From JAICJR01 sp963848495 (lineage in GTDB: Bacteria; Actinomycetota; Thermoleophilia; Solirubrobacterales; Thermoleophilaceae), in NCBI GenBank assembly GCA_963848495.1, contig CAWKDV010000004.1, positions 1,984,001 to 2,048,000 of the forward strand: 64,000 nt of DNA. Direction: 5' to 3'. The translations under genes and the position numbers were made by a program. Position 1 is the stretch's first letter; each line of letters opens with the position of its first letter. This document shows positions 49,513 to 58,390 of the stretch, in pieces. A model generated the notes under the pieces. The model did not search any database, was not told the DNA's origin, and saw only the letters and a list, made by a program, of their open reading frames with translations.

Positions 49513-50628
49513 ATGTACGAACCAAACCTGCAGGACACGACCAAGCCGACTCGCGTGGCCGTGATCGGTTGCGGCTACTGGGGCATGAACTACGTGCGGG
49601 TACTCAACGAGCTGCCCGACGCCGAGGTGGCGGTGGTGTGCGACCAGCGCGCCGCGCGCCTCGACGAAATCGGCCGGCGCTACGGCGGCATCGGTCTCAC
49701 GACAGACTGCGACGAGGCGCTCGCCGCGGAGGGGGTCGAGGCGGCAGTGGTCTGCACCGAAGCGACGTCGCACCGCCGCATCGCGGGCCAGGCGCTCGCG
49801 CGCGGGCTCCATGTGCTGGTGGAGAAGCCGCTGACCGTCACTGTGCAGGACGCCGACTGGCTGATCGCGAAGGCCGAGGACGCCGGCCGCATCCTGCTCG
49901 CCGGCCACACCTTCCTCTACAACGCGGGCGTCCAGCGCATCAAGGACATCGTGCGAGAGGGTGACCTCGGCGACCTCTACTACGTCTACGCCACGCGCAC
50001 GAACTTGGGGCCCTTCCGCACCGACGTGAACGCGCTCTGGGACCTGGCGCCGCACGACATCGCCATCTTCAACCACCTCCTCGACGGCATCCCGGAGTGG
50101 GCGAGCGCGGTGGGCGCGTCCGTGCTCCGCAACGGGCGCCAGGACTTCGGCTTCATCTCGCTTGGCTATCCGAACGGCGTGGTCGGCCACGTACACGTGA
50201 GCTGGGCGGACCCGCAGAAGGTGCGCGAGTTCGTGATCGTCGGCAGCGACCGCCGCATCGCCTTCAACGACGTGCACCTGGTCGAGCGCGTGCGCGTATT
50301 CGACACCGGCGTGAAGCCCGACCTCCAGTCGGAGCCCACGAGCTTCGGCGAGCACACGCTCCAGGTGCGCCAGGGCGACATCGTCAGCCCGGCTGTGCCG
50401 GCCACCGAGCCGCTCAAGCAGCTCTGCGGCCACTTCATGCACTGCATCCGCCGTGGCGAGCGGCCGCGCACGCCGGGGCCGGACGGGCGCGCGGTGGTGG
50501 CGGTGATGCAGGCGGTGGAGCGCTCGCTCGAGCGCCGCGGCGCACCGGTCAGCGTGTTCAGCGCACCGTTCGCGAGCGACGACTTCGACCTCGCGGTGAG
50601 GCGCGAACTTGCGTATTCCGCTCGTTGA
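49513..50628 (+). CDS. Gfo/Idh/MocA family NAD-dependent sugar dehydrogenase
   Basis: 371 residues from ATG 49513. Rossmann motif VAVIGCGYWGMNYVRVLNEL, the EKP motif VEKPLTV near residue 118, and a C-terminal MocA domain with APHDIAIFNHLLDG. In NDP-sugar pathways these enzymes oxidise the sugar C3 (WbpB/WlbA) so that an aminotransferase can add nitrogen. The aminotransferase gene overlaps its end by 20 nt, which supports that pairing. The nucleotide sugar donor is not known. Confidence 0.9.
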   Translation: MYEPNLQDTTKPTRVAVIGCGYWGMNYVRVLNELPDAEVAVVCDQRAARLDEIGRRYGGIGLTTDCDEALAAEGVEAAVVCTEATSHRRIAGQALARGLHVLVEKPLTVTVQDADWLIAKAEDAGRILLAGHTFLYNAGVQRIKDIVREGDLGDLYYVYATRTNLGPFRTDVNALWDLAPHDIAIFNHLLDGIPEWASAVGASVLRNGRQDFGFISLGYPNGVVGHVHVSWADPQKVREFVIVGSDRRIAFNDVHLVERVRVFDTGVKPDLQSEPTSFGEHTLQVRQGDIVSPAVPATEPLKQLCGHFMHCIRRGERPRTPGPDGRAVVAVMQAVERSLERRGAPVSVFSAPFASDDFDLAVRRELAYSAR

Positions 50629-51733
50629 CCTGGCCGAGCAGCAGCGAGAGCTCCAGCCGGAGCTCGACGCCGTCCTGCGCGGCATGCTTCAGCGCACCGA
50701 CTGGGTGCTCGGCGACGAGCTCGAGCAGTTCGAGCGCGAGTTCGCCGCCTACTGCGGCGCCGGGCATGCGGTCGGCACCGACTCGGGGTTGTCGGCGCTC
50801 GAGCTGCTCCTGCGCGCGTATGGCATCGGCCCTGGCGACGAGGTGGTCACGGCCGCCAACACGTTCGTCGCCACCGTCCTGGCGATCAGCCACGCGGGCG
50901 CGACGCCAGTGCTGGCGGACGTCGACCCGCGCACCTTCACGCTCGATCCGGCCGCCCTCGAGGACGCGATCGGCGAGCGCACCAGGGCGATCGTGCCGGT
51001 GCACCTCTACGGGCAGCCGGCCCACATGGCCGCGATCCGCGAGCTCGCGGATCGCCACGACCTGGTGGTGATCGAGGACGCCTGCCAGGCCCACGGCGCC
51101 CGCTACCGGGGCGCGCGCGCCGGCTCGCTGGCCGATGCCGCCGCCTTCAGCTTCTACCCGGCCAAGAACCTGGGAGCGCTTGGCGACGGCGGTGTGGCGG
51201 TGACCGACGACGACGAGATCGCCGAGCGCCTGCGCCAGCTCCGCAACTACGGCCAGCGCGAGAAGTACGACCACGTGGTCAAGGGCTTCAACCGGCGGCT
51301 CGACACGCTCCAGGCGGGCGTGCTGCGCGTGAAGCTGCGCCGGCTCGACCGCTGGAGCGAGCGGCGGCGCCAGAACGCCGCGCTATACGAGTCGCTGCTG
51401 GCCGGCTCGGCGGTGGTCACTCCCTGGGTCGCCCCCTACGCCGAGCACGTCTGGCACCTCTACGTGATCCGCTGCCCGGAGCGGGACGCGGTGCGCGCCG
51501 AGCTCGCGGCGCGGCGCATCGACACGGGCATCCACTACCCGGTGCCGGTCCACCTCCAGCCGGCCTACCGCGACCTCTGCTACGCGCGCGGCGACTTCCC
51601 GGTGAGCGAGGCCGCCGCCGACGAGATCGTCTCGCTGCCGATGTACCCGGAGCTTCCCGCCGACATGGTGGTGCGTGTGGCCACCGCCGTGCGGGAGTGC
51701 CTGGCGGGGGTGCTCGAGCAATGCGCGTCCTGA
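50609..51733 (+). CDS. DegT/DnrJ/EryC1/StrS family sugar aminotransferase
   Basis: 374 residues from TTG 50609. PLP-dependent. IPLVDLAEQQRELQPELDAV at the N-terminus, GTDSGLSALELLLRAYGIGP, IEDACQAHGARYRGARAGSL, and the PLP Lys in AAAFSFYPAKNLGALGDGGV are classic. It aminates a keto-sugar, probably the product of the preceding dehydrogenase. A WbpD-like acetyltransferase on the opposite arm (43815-44297) would complete an N-acetyl amino sugar. Overlaps the preceding and following genes. Confidence 0.93.
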   Translation: MRIPLVDLAEQQRELQPELDAVLRGMLQRTDWVLGDELEQFEREFAAYCGAGHAVGTDSGLSALELLLRAYGIGPGDEVVTAANTFVATVLAISHAGATPVLADVDPRTFTLDPAALEDAIGERTRAIVPVHLYGQPAHMAAIRELADRHDLVVIEDACQAHGARYRGARAGSLADAAAFSFYPAKNLGALGDGGVAVTDDDEIAERLRQLRNYGQREKYDHVVKGFNRRLDTLQAGVLRVKLRRLDRWSERRRQNAALYESLLAGSAVVTPWVAPYAEHVWHLYVIRCPERDAVRAELAARRIDTGIHYPVPVHLQPAYRDLCYARGDFPVSEAAADEIVSLPMYPELPADMVVRVATAVRECLAGVLEQCAS

Positions 51734-52713
51734 TTCTCACGCTCGAGCTGCCGACCGCCGAGCGGCCGGGGACCTGGGCGCCGGTGGCAAGCGAGATCGA
51801 CGCCCTGCGCGCGTTCGGCATCGACGTGGACGTGCTCCAGGTGAGCGGCCCGCCGAAGGTGAAGTACCTCCAGGCGCTGCGGCGGCTGCGCGAGCGCCGC
51901 TCGGCGCCCGACCTGATCCACGCCAACTACGGCTACTGCGGCTGGCTGGCGCGCGGCCAGCTCGACCGCCCGGTGGTGGTGTCGTTCCTCGGCAGCGACC
52001 TGCTCGGCAGCTCCGACGGGCACGGCGGCGTGACGCCCTGGAGCCGTCCGGTCGTGGCCGCCAACCGGCGCCTCGCGAGGCTGGTGGACGCGGTGATCGT
52101 CAAGTCCTCCGAGATGGCGCGGCTGGTGGCGCCCGCGCGGGCGCACGTGATCCCGCACGGCGTGGACACCGCCCGCTTCCGGCCGCTCGACCGGGCGGAG
52201 GCACGGGCGCGGCTGGGCTGGGCGCACGGCGGCCGCTACGTGCTGTTCGCGGGCAACCCGGCGAACCCGGTGAAGGCCTACGGCGTGGCCGCCGCGGCGG
52301 TGGAGCGCGCGCGGGCACTGCGCGGCAACGGCGTGCAGCTCATGCCGCTGTCCGGCATCGCCCCCGAGCGGATGCCACTCCACATGAGCGCCGCGGATGC
52401 CCTCATCCTCACCTCCTACTGGGAGGGCTCGCCTAACGTCGTGAAGGAATCAATGGCCTGCAACCTGCCGGTGGTGTCCGTGCCGGTGGGCGACGTCCCG
52501 GAGCTGCTCGACGGCGTGACTCCCGGCGCGATCCGGCCCCGCGACCCGGCCGCGCTCGGCAGGGCGCTGGCGCGGCTGCTCTGTGCGCCGCGGCGGAGCA
52601 ACGGGCGCGCGGCGCTCGTGGCCAAGGGTCTCGACGTCCAGCGGTCGAGCGCCAGGGTCGCCGGCATCTACCAGGAGGTGGTGGCACGGAACGCGACCTC
52701 AGGACGCTCGTAA
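51721..52713 (+). CDS. Glycosyltransferase family 4
   Basis: 330 residues from ATG 51721, overlapping the aminotransferase end by 13 nt. GT-B fold: MRVLILTLELPTAERPGTWA, DLIHANYGYCGWLARGQLDR, HVIPHGVDTARFRPLDR and the donor-binding DALILTSYWEGSPNVVKESM with LPVVSVPVGDVPELL. Retaining GT4 enzymes use NDP-sugars to extend the lipid-linked repeat. The protein is somewhat short but complete. Sugar specificity is unknown. Confidence 0.9.
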   Translation: MRVLILTLELPTAERPGTWAPVASEIDALRAFGIDVDVLQVSGPPKVKYLQALRRLRERRSAPDLIHANYGYCGWLARGQLDRPVVVSFLGSDLLGSSDGHGGVTPWSRPVVAANRRLARLVDAVIVKSSEMARLVAPARAHVIPHGVDTARFRPLDRAEARARLGWAHGGRYVLFAGNPANPVKAYGVAAAAVERARALRGNGVQLMPLSGIAPERMPLHMSAADALILTSYWEGSPNVVKESMACNLPVVSVPVGDVPELLDGVTPGAIRPRDPAALGRALARLLCAPRRSNGRAALVAKGLDVQRSSARVAGIYQEVVARNATSGRS

Positions 52714-52754
52714 GGGGCGGGGCGCTCAACGTCGTCGGCATCGCCGGGAACGCC

Positions 52755-54224
52755 GTGCTCGCGCTCGCCTACGGCGTGGCGATCTCGCGCGCGCTCGGCG
52801 CGGCCGGCGCCGGGACCTTCTTCGCGGCGGTGGCCCTTTTCAGCATCCTCGAGGGCGTGGCGCGGCTCGGCGCCGACACCGGTCTGATCCGCACGGTGCC
52901 GCGCTACCAGGCGCTAGGCCTGCCGGGCTGCACGCGCACCGCGCTGCGAGTTGGCGTCTGGCCGGTGGCGGCGGCCAGCGGAGCGTTGTCGGTGGCGCTG
53001 TTCGTGCTGGCGGCGCCGCTGGCGCGGCTGGTCGCGGGGCCGCACGCTTCCGAGGTCACCAGCTACATCCGAGTACTGGCGCCGTTCCTCGCGCCGGCCA
53101 CGCTCTCGAGCCTGCTGCTGGCCGCCACGCGCGGCTTCGGCTCGATGCTGCCGTTCGTGGCGGTGGAGCGGATCGGGCGGGCGCTCGTCCGGCTCGCGCT
53201 CGCTCTGGTGGCGCTGGCGTTCGGCGCGGGGGCCGTCTTGCTGATGGTGGGCTGGGCGCTGCCGCTCGCGCTCGGCTGCGTGGCGGCGGCGGTGTGGCTT
53301 CGGCGGCTGGCCGACCCGGTAGCGCCGCGCGCGGCCGCCCGCAGCGGCGGGCGCTCGCGCGTGGCCTTCGAGTTCTGGAGCTTCAGCGCGGTGCGGGGAG
53401 TGGCGGCGGCGCTGCGGGTCGGGATCCTCTGGCTCGACCTGCTGCTCGTGGCCGCGCTCGGCTCAGCCCGCGACGCCGGTATCTACAACGCTGCAAGCCG
53501 CATCGTCGCGGCCGGGACGTTTGCCCTCCAGGCCGTGCTGATCGTGATCGGCCCGCAGATCAGCGAGCTGCTCACGCGCGGCGAGCGGGCCCGCGTCCAG
53601 CGGATCTACCAGCTCTCGAGCGCCTGGCTCACGTTGTTGTCGTTTCCCTTCTACGTGGCCGTCGCCGCCTTCGCGCCGCTGCTGCTGCGTGGCTTCGGGC
53701 CGGGCTTCTCGGCCGGCGCCACGGCGGTGGCGATCCTCTCGCTCGCAATGCTGCTCGACATGGCCACCGGCCCAGTGCAGACGGTGCTCCTGATGGCCGG
53801 CAAGAGCTCCTGGAACCTCCTCAGCATGGCCGCCACACTGGCGGTCAACGCGGCGCTCAACATCGTGCTGATCCCTCGACTCGGGCTCACTGGGGCGGCC
53901 ATCGCCTGGCTCGTGAGCATCGTGGTGCAGAACGCGATTCCGCTCGTACAGGTGTGGCTCGGGCTCGGCCTCCACCCGTTCAGCCGCGCGCTGCTGGTGG
54001 CGGCGGGCGGCTCGCTCGCCTGCTTCGGCCTGGCGGCGGCCGGCGCGATCGGGCTGCTCGGGCAGACGATCCCGGCGCTCGCGCTGTTCGCCGTCGCGGC
54101 CCTGGTCGTCTACGCCGCCTTCCTCTTCAGGTTCCGTGCGGCGCTGGCGCTCGACGCTGTCCTGCCCGCGCTGCCGCTGCTGCCCCGCGCCCGCTACCCG
54201 ACCTCCCGAGCGCTCCAGGAATGA
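52755..54224 (+). CDS. Wzx-type polysaccharide flippase
   Basis: 489 residues from GTG 52755, but protein-like sequence continues in frame upstream to about 52683 (DLRTLVRGGALNVVGIAGNA) with no ATG, GTG or TTG. The start is either a rare codon or lost through a base error. About 12-14 membrane helices are present, for example GAVLLMVGWALPLALGCVAA and AFTFLP-free stretches such as TALFAVAALVV-like Ala/Leu/Val helices near the end; ISRALGAAGAGTFFAAVALF is the family's N-terminal block. It moves the lipid-linked repeat across the membrane. Confidence 0.85.
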   Translation: MLALAYGVAISRALGAAGAGTFFAAVALFSILEGVARLGADTGLIRTVPRYQALGLPGCTRTALRVGVWPVAAASGALSVALFVLAAPLARLVAGPHASEVTSYIRVLAPFLAPATLSSLLLAATRGFGSMLPFVAVERIGRALVRLALALVALAFGAGAVLLMVGWALPLALGCVAAAVWLRRLADPVAPRAAARSGGRSRVAFEFWSFSAVRGVAAALRVGILWLDLLLVAALGSARDAGIYNAASRIVAAGTFALQAVLIVIGPQISELLTRGERARVQRIYQLSSAWLTLLSFPFYVAVAAFAPLLLRGFGPGFSAGATAVAILSLAMLLDMATGPVQTVLLMAGKSSWNLLSMAATLAVNAALNIVLIPRLGLTGAAIAWLVSIVVQNAIPLVQVWLGLGLHPFSRALLVAAGGSLACFGLAAAGAIGLLGQTIPALALFAVAALVVYAAFLFRFRAALALDAVLPALPLLPRARYPTSRALQE

Positions 54225-55474
54225 GGATCGCCTACCTGTTCCCGGAGCGCGACGTGCCGCTGCTCTCCTCTCGCGGCTCGTGTGTCCACGTGCGGGAGAT
54301 GTGCGATGCGCTCAGCGCACTCGGGCACGAGGTGAGCGTGTTCGCCGGGGTCGCCGGAGACGTGTCGCGGCGGACGTCGGGGTGGCGACTGCACGAGCTC
54401 ACGCCCGGCGCGTCCGCAGTACCGCGGCGGGGGGCGGGAAACGGCCACGTGGAGGAGCTCGGCCAACCGTCATGGAGCGTCTCGGCGCTCGCCGCCGACG
54501 CCGCGCGGATCCCCTGGTGGCGGGCCTGGAGCGCGCTCTTCAGCCGGCGCGCGCGGCCGTTCCTCGAGCGGGAGCGGCCGGACCTGATCTACGAGCGCTA
54601 CGTGCTCGGCTCGCGCGCCGGTGTGTGCCTGTCACGGCGGCTCCGGGTGCCGCTGATCGTCGAGATGAACGCGTCCTACACCTTCCCGGCGGAGTGGTGG
54701 GAGGCGCACACCCCGGTCTACCCGCTGACGGTGCGCCGCCAGGAGCGCGCGCTCGCCCGCCGGGCGGACCACGTCGTGGTCGTGTCGACGCGGCTGCGCG
54801 AGCACCTGCTTCGGCTCGGCGTGCCCGGGGACAAGGTATCCGTGCTGTTCAACGGCGTCGACGCCGAGCGCTTCCGGCCGGATCCGGTGGCCGCCGCCCG
54901 CGTGCGCGCCCGCTACGGGCTCGAGCCGCGGCACCGCGTGGTGGGCTTCGTGGGCTCGCTGAGGCGCTGGCACGGCGTGGAGCTGCTGCTGGCCGCCGTG
55001 CGGCGACTGGCCGCCGAGGCGCCCGAGCTGCGCGTGCTGGTCGTCGGCGACGGGCCGCTGCGGCCGGCGCTCGAGGCCGCGGCAGCCGAGCGCGTCGTTT
55101 TCACGGGCTCCGTTCCGCGCCAGGAGGTGCCCGCCCACATCGCGGCGATGGACATCGCGGCGGCGCCCTACCCGCGCCTGTGCGACTTCCACTTCTCCCC
55201 GCTGAAGCTGTTCGAGTACATGGCGGTAGGCAGGCCGGTGGTGGCCTCGCGCTATCCGGACATAGCGGCCGTGATCGAGGACGAGCGAAGCGGGCTGCTG
55301 GTGGAGCCTGGCGAGGTCGACGAGCTCGCGGCCGCGCTGCTGCGGCTGGTGCGCGACCCATCGCTCGCGGCGCGGCTTGGCGAGGAAGCGCGCCGCAGGG
55401 CGGCTGGTGAGCACAGCTGGCGGCGCAACGCGGAGGCGGTGGTCGAGCAGGCCCGGCGCGCGCTCGCGTCATGA
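54221..55474 (+). CDS. Glycosyltransferase family 4
   Basis: 417 residues from ATG 54221 (ATGA overlap with the flippase stop). Acceptor side: MRIAYLFPERDVPLLSSRGS, CVHVREMCDALSALGHEVSV; donor side: VLFNGVDAERFRPDPVAAAR, VGFVGSLRRWHGVELLLAAV, PYPRLCDFHFSPLKLFEYMA with GRPVVASRYPDIAAVIEDER. The conserved E-x7-E region reads FSPLKLFEYMAVGRPV. Likely adds one sugar of the repeat on the cytosolic face. The beta-helix lipoprotein gene follows by ATGA overlap. Confidence 0.92.
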   Translation: MRIAYLFPERDVPLLSSRGSCVHVREMCDALSALGHEVSVFAGVAGDVSRRTSGWRLHELTPGASAVPRRGAGNGHVEELGQPSWSVSALAADAARIPWWRAWSALFSRRARPFLERERPDLIYERYVLGSRAGVCLSRRLRVPLIVEMNASYTFPAEWWEAHTPVYPLTVRRQERALARRADHVVVVSTRLREHLLRLGVPGDKVSVLFNGVDAERFRPDPVAAARVRARYGLEPRHRVVGFVGSLRRWHGVELLLAAVRRLAAEAPELRVLVVGDGPLRPALEAAAAERVVFTGSVPRQEVPAHIAAMDIAAAPYPRLCDFHFSPLKLFEYMAVGRPVVASRYPDIAAVIEDERSGLLVEPGEVDELAAALLRLVRDPSLAARLGEEARRRAAGEHSWRRNAEAVVEQARRALAS

Positions 55475-56814
55475 AGCGCCTGATGGTCACGGGCCTGGCG
55501 GCCGCGGCGCTCGTCTGCGGCTGCGGCGGCGGGACGCACCACGTCGCGTACGTCGTGAGCGCGCACTCGAGCTGCACGCTCTATGTCTCCCCGCACGGGA
55601 GCGCGCACGCCGGCGGCCGGTCGGCCCCACACCCGCTCACGCTGGATGCCGCTGCCGCACGCATGGTGCCCGGCTCGGTGGTCTGCCTGCTGCCAGGCGT
55701 CTACAAGCGCGGCGGTGAGGTGTTCATCACCCGCTCGGGCCTACCGGGGAGGCCGATCACCATCCGCTCCCACGGCGGCCGCGCCGTGCTGCGCTGGGAC
55801 GCCGGCAAGCCGGGCACGGGACTCGCGCTGATCAAGCTCGACCACGGCGTGCATGACGTCGCGGTGAGCGACCTCACGCTCGACGGCTCGAACCGCGCCT
55901 CCCAGGGCGTGAAGTGCGGGTCGGGCGACCACCACCTGCTCGTCAGCGGCAACACGATCCTCGACACCGGGTCCGCGGGGGTGGCGACCAAGCGCTGCGA
56001 CTACGTCGCGGTGATCGGCAACAGCATCTACCACACCGGCTACGACCCCAAGGCCGGCTGGTCGAGCGGCGTCTCGCTCAACACGCCCGTGTGGAGCGAC
56101 CGTGCGCCGGGCTTCCACAGCTACATCGTGGACAACATCATCTCGGGCGCGGACGACGAGTCCTTCCACCACAGCGAGGGCCACGGGATCATCCTCGACC
56201 TCGGTGGCAGCGCCCCCCCGGCACTCGTCGCGGGCAACGTCGTGTTCGAGAACGGCAACCGCTGCATCACGGTGCTGCGCGTCTCGGGCTCCTGGATCGT
56301 CAACAACACCTGCTACGCGGACGGGCTCGACCTGCGCGAGCAGGATCGCGGCGAGATCGCCGCGAGCGGCAGCGACGTGACCGGCACCCACGTGATCGAC
56401 AACGTCGCGTACGCCTGGAACGGCCGCGAGCCGTACCAGTCGCTCGACGGCGCGCATGTGAGCTACCGGCGAAATGTCGCCTTCGGCGGCTCCGCCCGCG
56501 GGCTGCCCACGGGCGACGCCTCCAAGGTCCGGCGCGCCGACCCGCTGTTCGTCGCCCTGCCTCGGGTCGACCCGACCACCGGGGGCCAGCAGGCGAAGGC
56601 GCTGCCGCCCTGGCGACTCGGGGACGCGCTGATGCCGGGACCCGCGAGCCCGCTGCTCGACTCGGGCGCCAACCCGCTCGCCGACCCGGCGGCCACCCCG
56701 GCCCTGCGGAGGGGCCTGCGCCGCTACCTCGCGCGCGATCTCACCCGCACGCGCCGCCCGCAGGGGCGCGGCTGGGACATCGGAGCGTACGAGCGCCCCG
56801 GCCGGCACCGGTAA
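55471..56814 (+). CDS. Right-handed beta-helix lipoprotein
   Basis: 447 residues from ATG 55471. The N-terminus MKRLMVTGLAAAALVCGCGG carries a lipobox-like V-C-G-C, so it is probably anchored outside the membrane. Residues ~60-330 show pectate-lyase-type beta-helix coils: HDVAVSDLTLDGSNRASQGV, HHLLVSGNTILDTGSAGVAT, YVAVIGNSIYHTGYDPKAGW, ALVAGNVVFENGNRCITVLR, GSWIVNNTCYADGLDLREQD. The fold binds or cleaves (epimerises/lyases) acidic polysaccharides. Being translationally coupled to the glycosyltransferase, it is likely a surface modifier of this polymer. Confidence 0.85.
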   Translation: MKRLMVTGLAAAALVCGCGGGTHHVAYVVSAHSSCTLYVSPHGSAHAGGRSAPHPLTLDAAAARMVPGSVVCLLPGVYKRGGEVFITRSGLPGRPITIRSHGGRAVLRWDAGKPGTGLALIKLDHGVHDVAVSDLTLDGSNRASQGVKCGSGDHHLLVSGNTILDTGSAGVATKRCDYVAVIGNSIYHTGYDPKAGWSSGVSLNTPVWSDRAPGFHSYIVDNIISGADDESFHHSEGHGIILDLGGSAPPALVAGNVVFENGNRCITVLRVSGSWIVNNTCYADGLDLREQDRGEIAASGSDVTGTHVIDNVAYAWNGREPYQSLDGAHVSYRRNVAFGGSARGLPTGDASKVRRADPLFVALPRVDPTTGGQQAKALPPWRLGDALMPGPASPLLDSGANPLADPAATPALRRGLRRYLARDLTRTRRPQGRGWDIGAYERPGRHR

Positions 56815-56842
56815 GCGGGGGCCCTCCCCGGTCGTATCTCCC

Positions 56843-58390
56843 ATGGTGGCTGCGAACCCGGCCCACACGTCCACGCCGGACCGGCCTGCGCTTCAGCTCG
56901 GCGCGGCGGCCGCCGCCGTGGGGGCGGCGATGGGAGCGATCGCCGCGGGCGTCGGTAACTCGGGCTCCCTCACCTACGACCTCGCGGCGGTGGTGGCGCT
57001 CGGCGGCAGCGTCGGAGCGATAGCGGGCATGCGGCGCCTGCTGCTCGTGGCTCTCGTGCTCGACATCCCGCTGATGTGGGACGTGAACCTCTTCTACCGC
57101 GGGCCCGAGGCGTACCCCGGCGGGCTCAACATCTCGCTCACCACGCTGGCGCTCGCCGGGTTGTACGCCTCGTGGGCGAGCGGCAGGCTGCTCGGCCTGC
57201 GGCGCACCCCGGCGCTCCGCTGGCGGTACGCGCTCGTGCCGCTCTGCTACCTCGCGCTGAGCGCCATGTCGCTGCTCGTGGCGGCGGACAAGGTGCTCGC
57301 CCTGTTCGGGATCTGGCTGCTCGTGGAGTGCTTCCTGGTCTTCCTCTACGTCTCGAGCACGGTCCGCAGCCGCGAGGACGTGGCGCTGATCATGGTGGCG
57401 CTGATCGCGGGCGTCGCCCTCGAGAGCCTGGCGATCATCGCGTCGTATCTCGCGGGCCACGACTTCGCCTTCGCGGGCATCTCGAGCCACGCCTACACCG
57501 ACCAGGCCACGGGCGCCATCTACCGTCCGGGCGGCACGATCGGGTCGCCGAACGTGGCGGGCTCCTTCCTCAGCCTCGTGCTCGCGCCGATCGCCATGGT
57601 CTTCGCCACCCGGCTGGGGCGGCCGGCCAAGCTGCTGGCCGCGCTGTCGTTCGGGCTCGGCGCCGTGGCGCTGGTGCTCACCGCCTCGCGCGGCGGCTGG
57701 CTCTCCTTCGCGGTGGCCATGTGCGTGATGGCGGTGCTCGCGGTCAGGCGCGGCCTGTTCGCTCCGTCGCGGCTCGTCCTGGTGATCTGCGCGCTGGCGG
57801 TGGTCGCCCTGGCCTTCAGCGGGCTGATCGCGGCGCGGCTGACGGGCAACGACCATGGCGCCGCGGCGTCGCGGGTGCCGCTGATGGCGATCGCCTGGGA
57901 CATGATCCGCGCCCACCCGCTGTCCGGCGTGGGGATGAACAACTTCTCGAGCGCGATGAAGGGTTATGTCACCGCTCAGTTCAGCGGCACCTGGCTGGCC
58001 ATCGTCCACAACCAGTATCTGCTCGTCTGGGCGGAGAGCGGCCTGGCGGCGCTCGTGGCTTTCCTGGCCTTCCTGGCTACCGCGATCGGGCGCGCCTGGC
58101 GCGCAACGGCCGCCGGCGACCGCCTGGTGGCGCCGTTGGCCGTCGGGCTCACCGCCGCGCTGGTGGGAATGCTCCCGAACATGTTCGTCGAGCGCTTCGT
58201 GAACCGCCCGCAGAGCGAGCTGCTGTGGCTGTTCGCCGGGCTGGCCACAGCGCTGGCGCTGGGCGTTCCTGGCGACGAGCGGGCTAGCGCGGCAGCAGCC
58301 GCTGCGCGTAGTCCCAGAGGCTCAGCGCATCGAGGTCGCCGGCGAAGCAGATCGCGCCCTTCAGCCCGTCGGGCCAGCGCGAGAGCTTGA
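56843..58390 (+). CDS. O-antigen ligase/polymerase (Wzy_C) family protein
   Basis: 515 residues from ATG 56843. About 11 membrane helices; the large periplasmic loop contains SRVPLMAIAWDMIRAHPLSG, VGMNNFSSAM and the conserved HNQYLLVWAESGL motif. VLTASRGGWLSFAVA is also family-typical. It joins repeat units into the polymer (Wzy) or transfers polymer to a carrier. The last ~36 residues are Arg/Ser/Ala-rich and lie antisense to the conserved end of the deacetylase gene, so they may be unconstrained. Confidence 0.9.
   Translation: MVAANPAHTSTPDRPALQLGAAAAAVGAAMGAIAAGVGNSGSLTYDLAAVVALGGSVGAIAGMRRLLLVALVLDIPLMWDVNLFYRGPEAYPGGLNISLTTLALAGLYASWASGRLLGLRRTPALRWRYALVPLCYLALSAMSLLVAADKVLALFGIWLLVECFLVFLYVSSTVRSREDVALIMVALIAGVALESLAIIASYLAGHDFAFAGISSHAYTDQATGAIYRPGGTIGSPNVAGSFLSLVLAPIAMVFATRLGRPAKLLAALSFGLGAVALVLTASRGGWLSFAVAMCVMAVLAVRRGLFAPSRLVLVICALAVVALAFSGLIAARLTGNDHGAAASRVPLMAIAWDMIRAHPLSGVGMNNFSSAMKGYVTAQFSGTWLAIVHNQYLLVWAESGLAALVAFLAFLATAIGRAWRATAAGDRLVAPLAVGLTAALVGMLPNMFVERFVNRPQSELLWLFAGLATALALGVPGDERASAAAAAARSPRGSAHRGRRRSRSRPSARRASARA

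Noticed and set aside
52583..54220. Long N-terminal part of the frame that ends at 55474
   Set aside because: Lies in the wrong frame over the flippase gene; the glycosyltransferase begins at ATG 54221.
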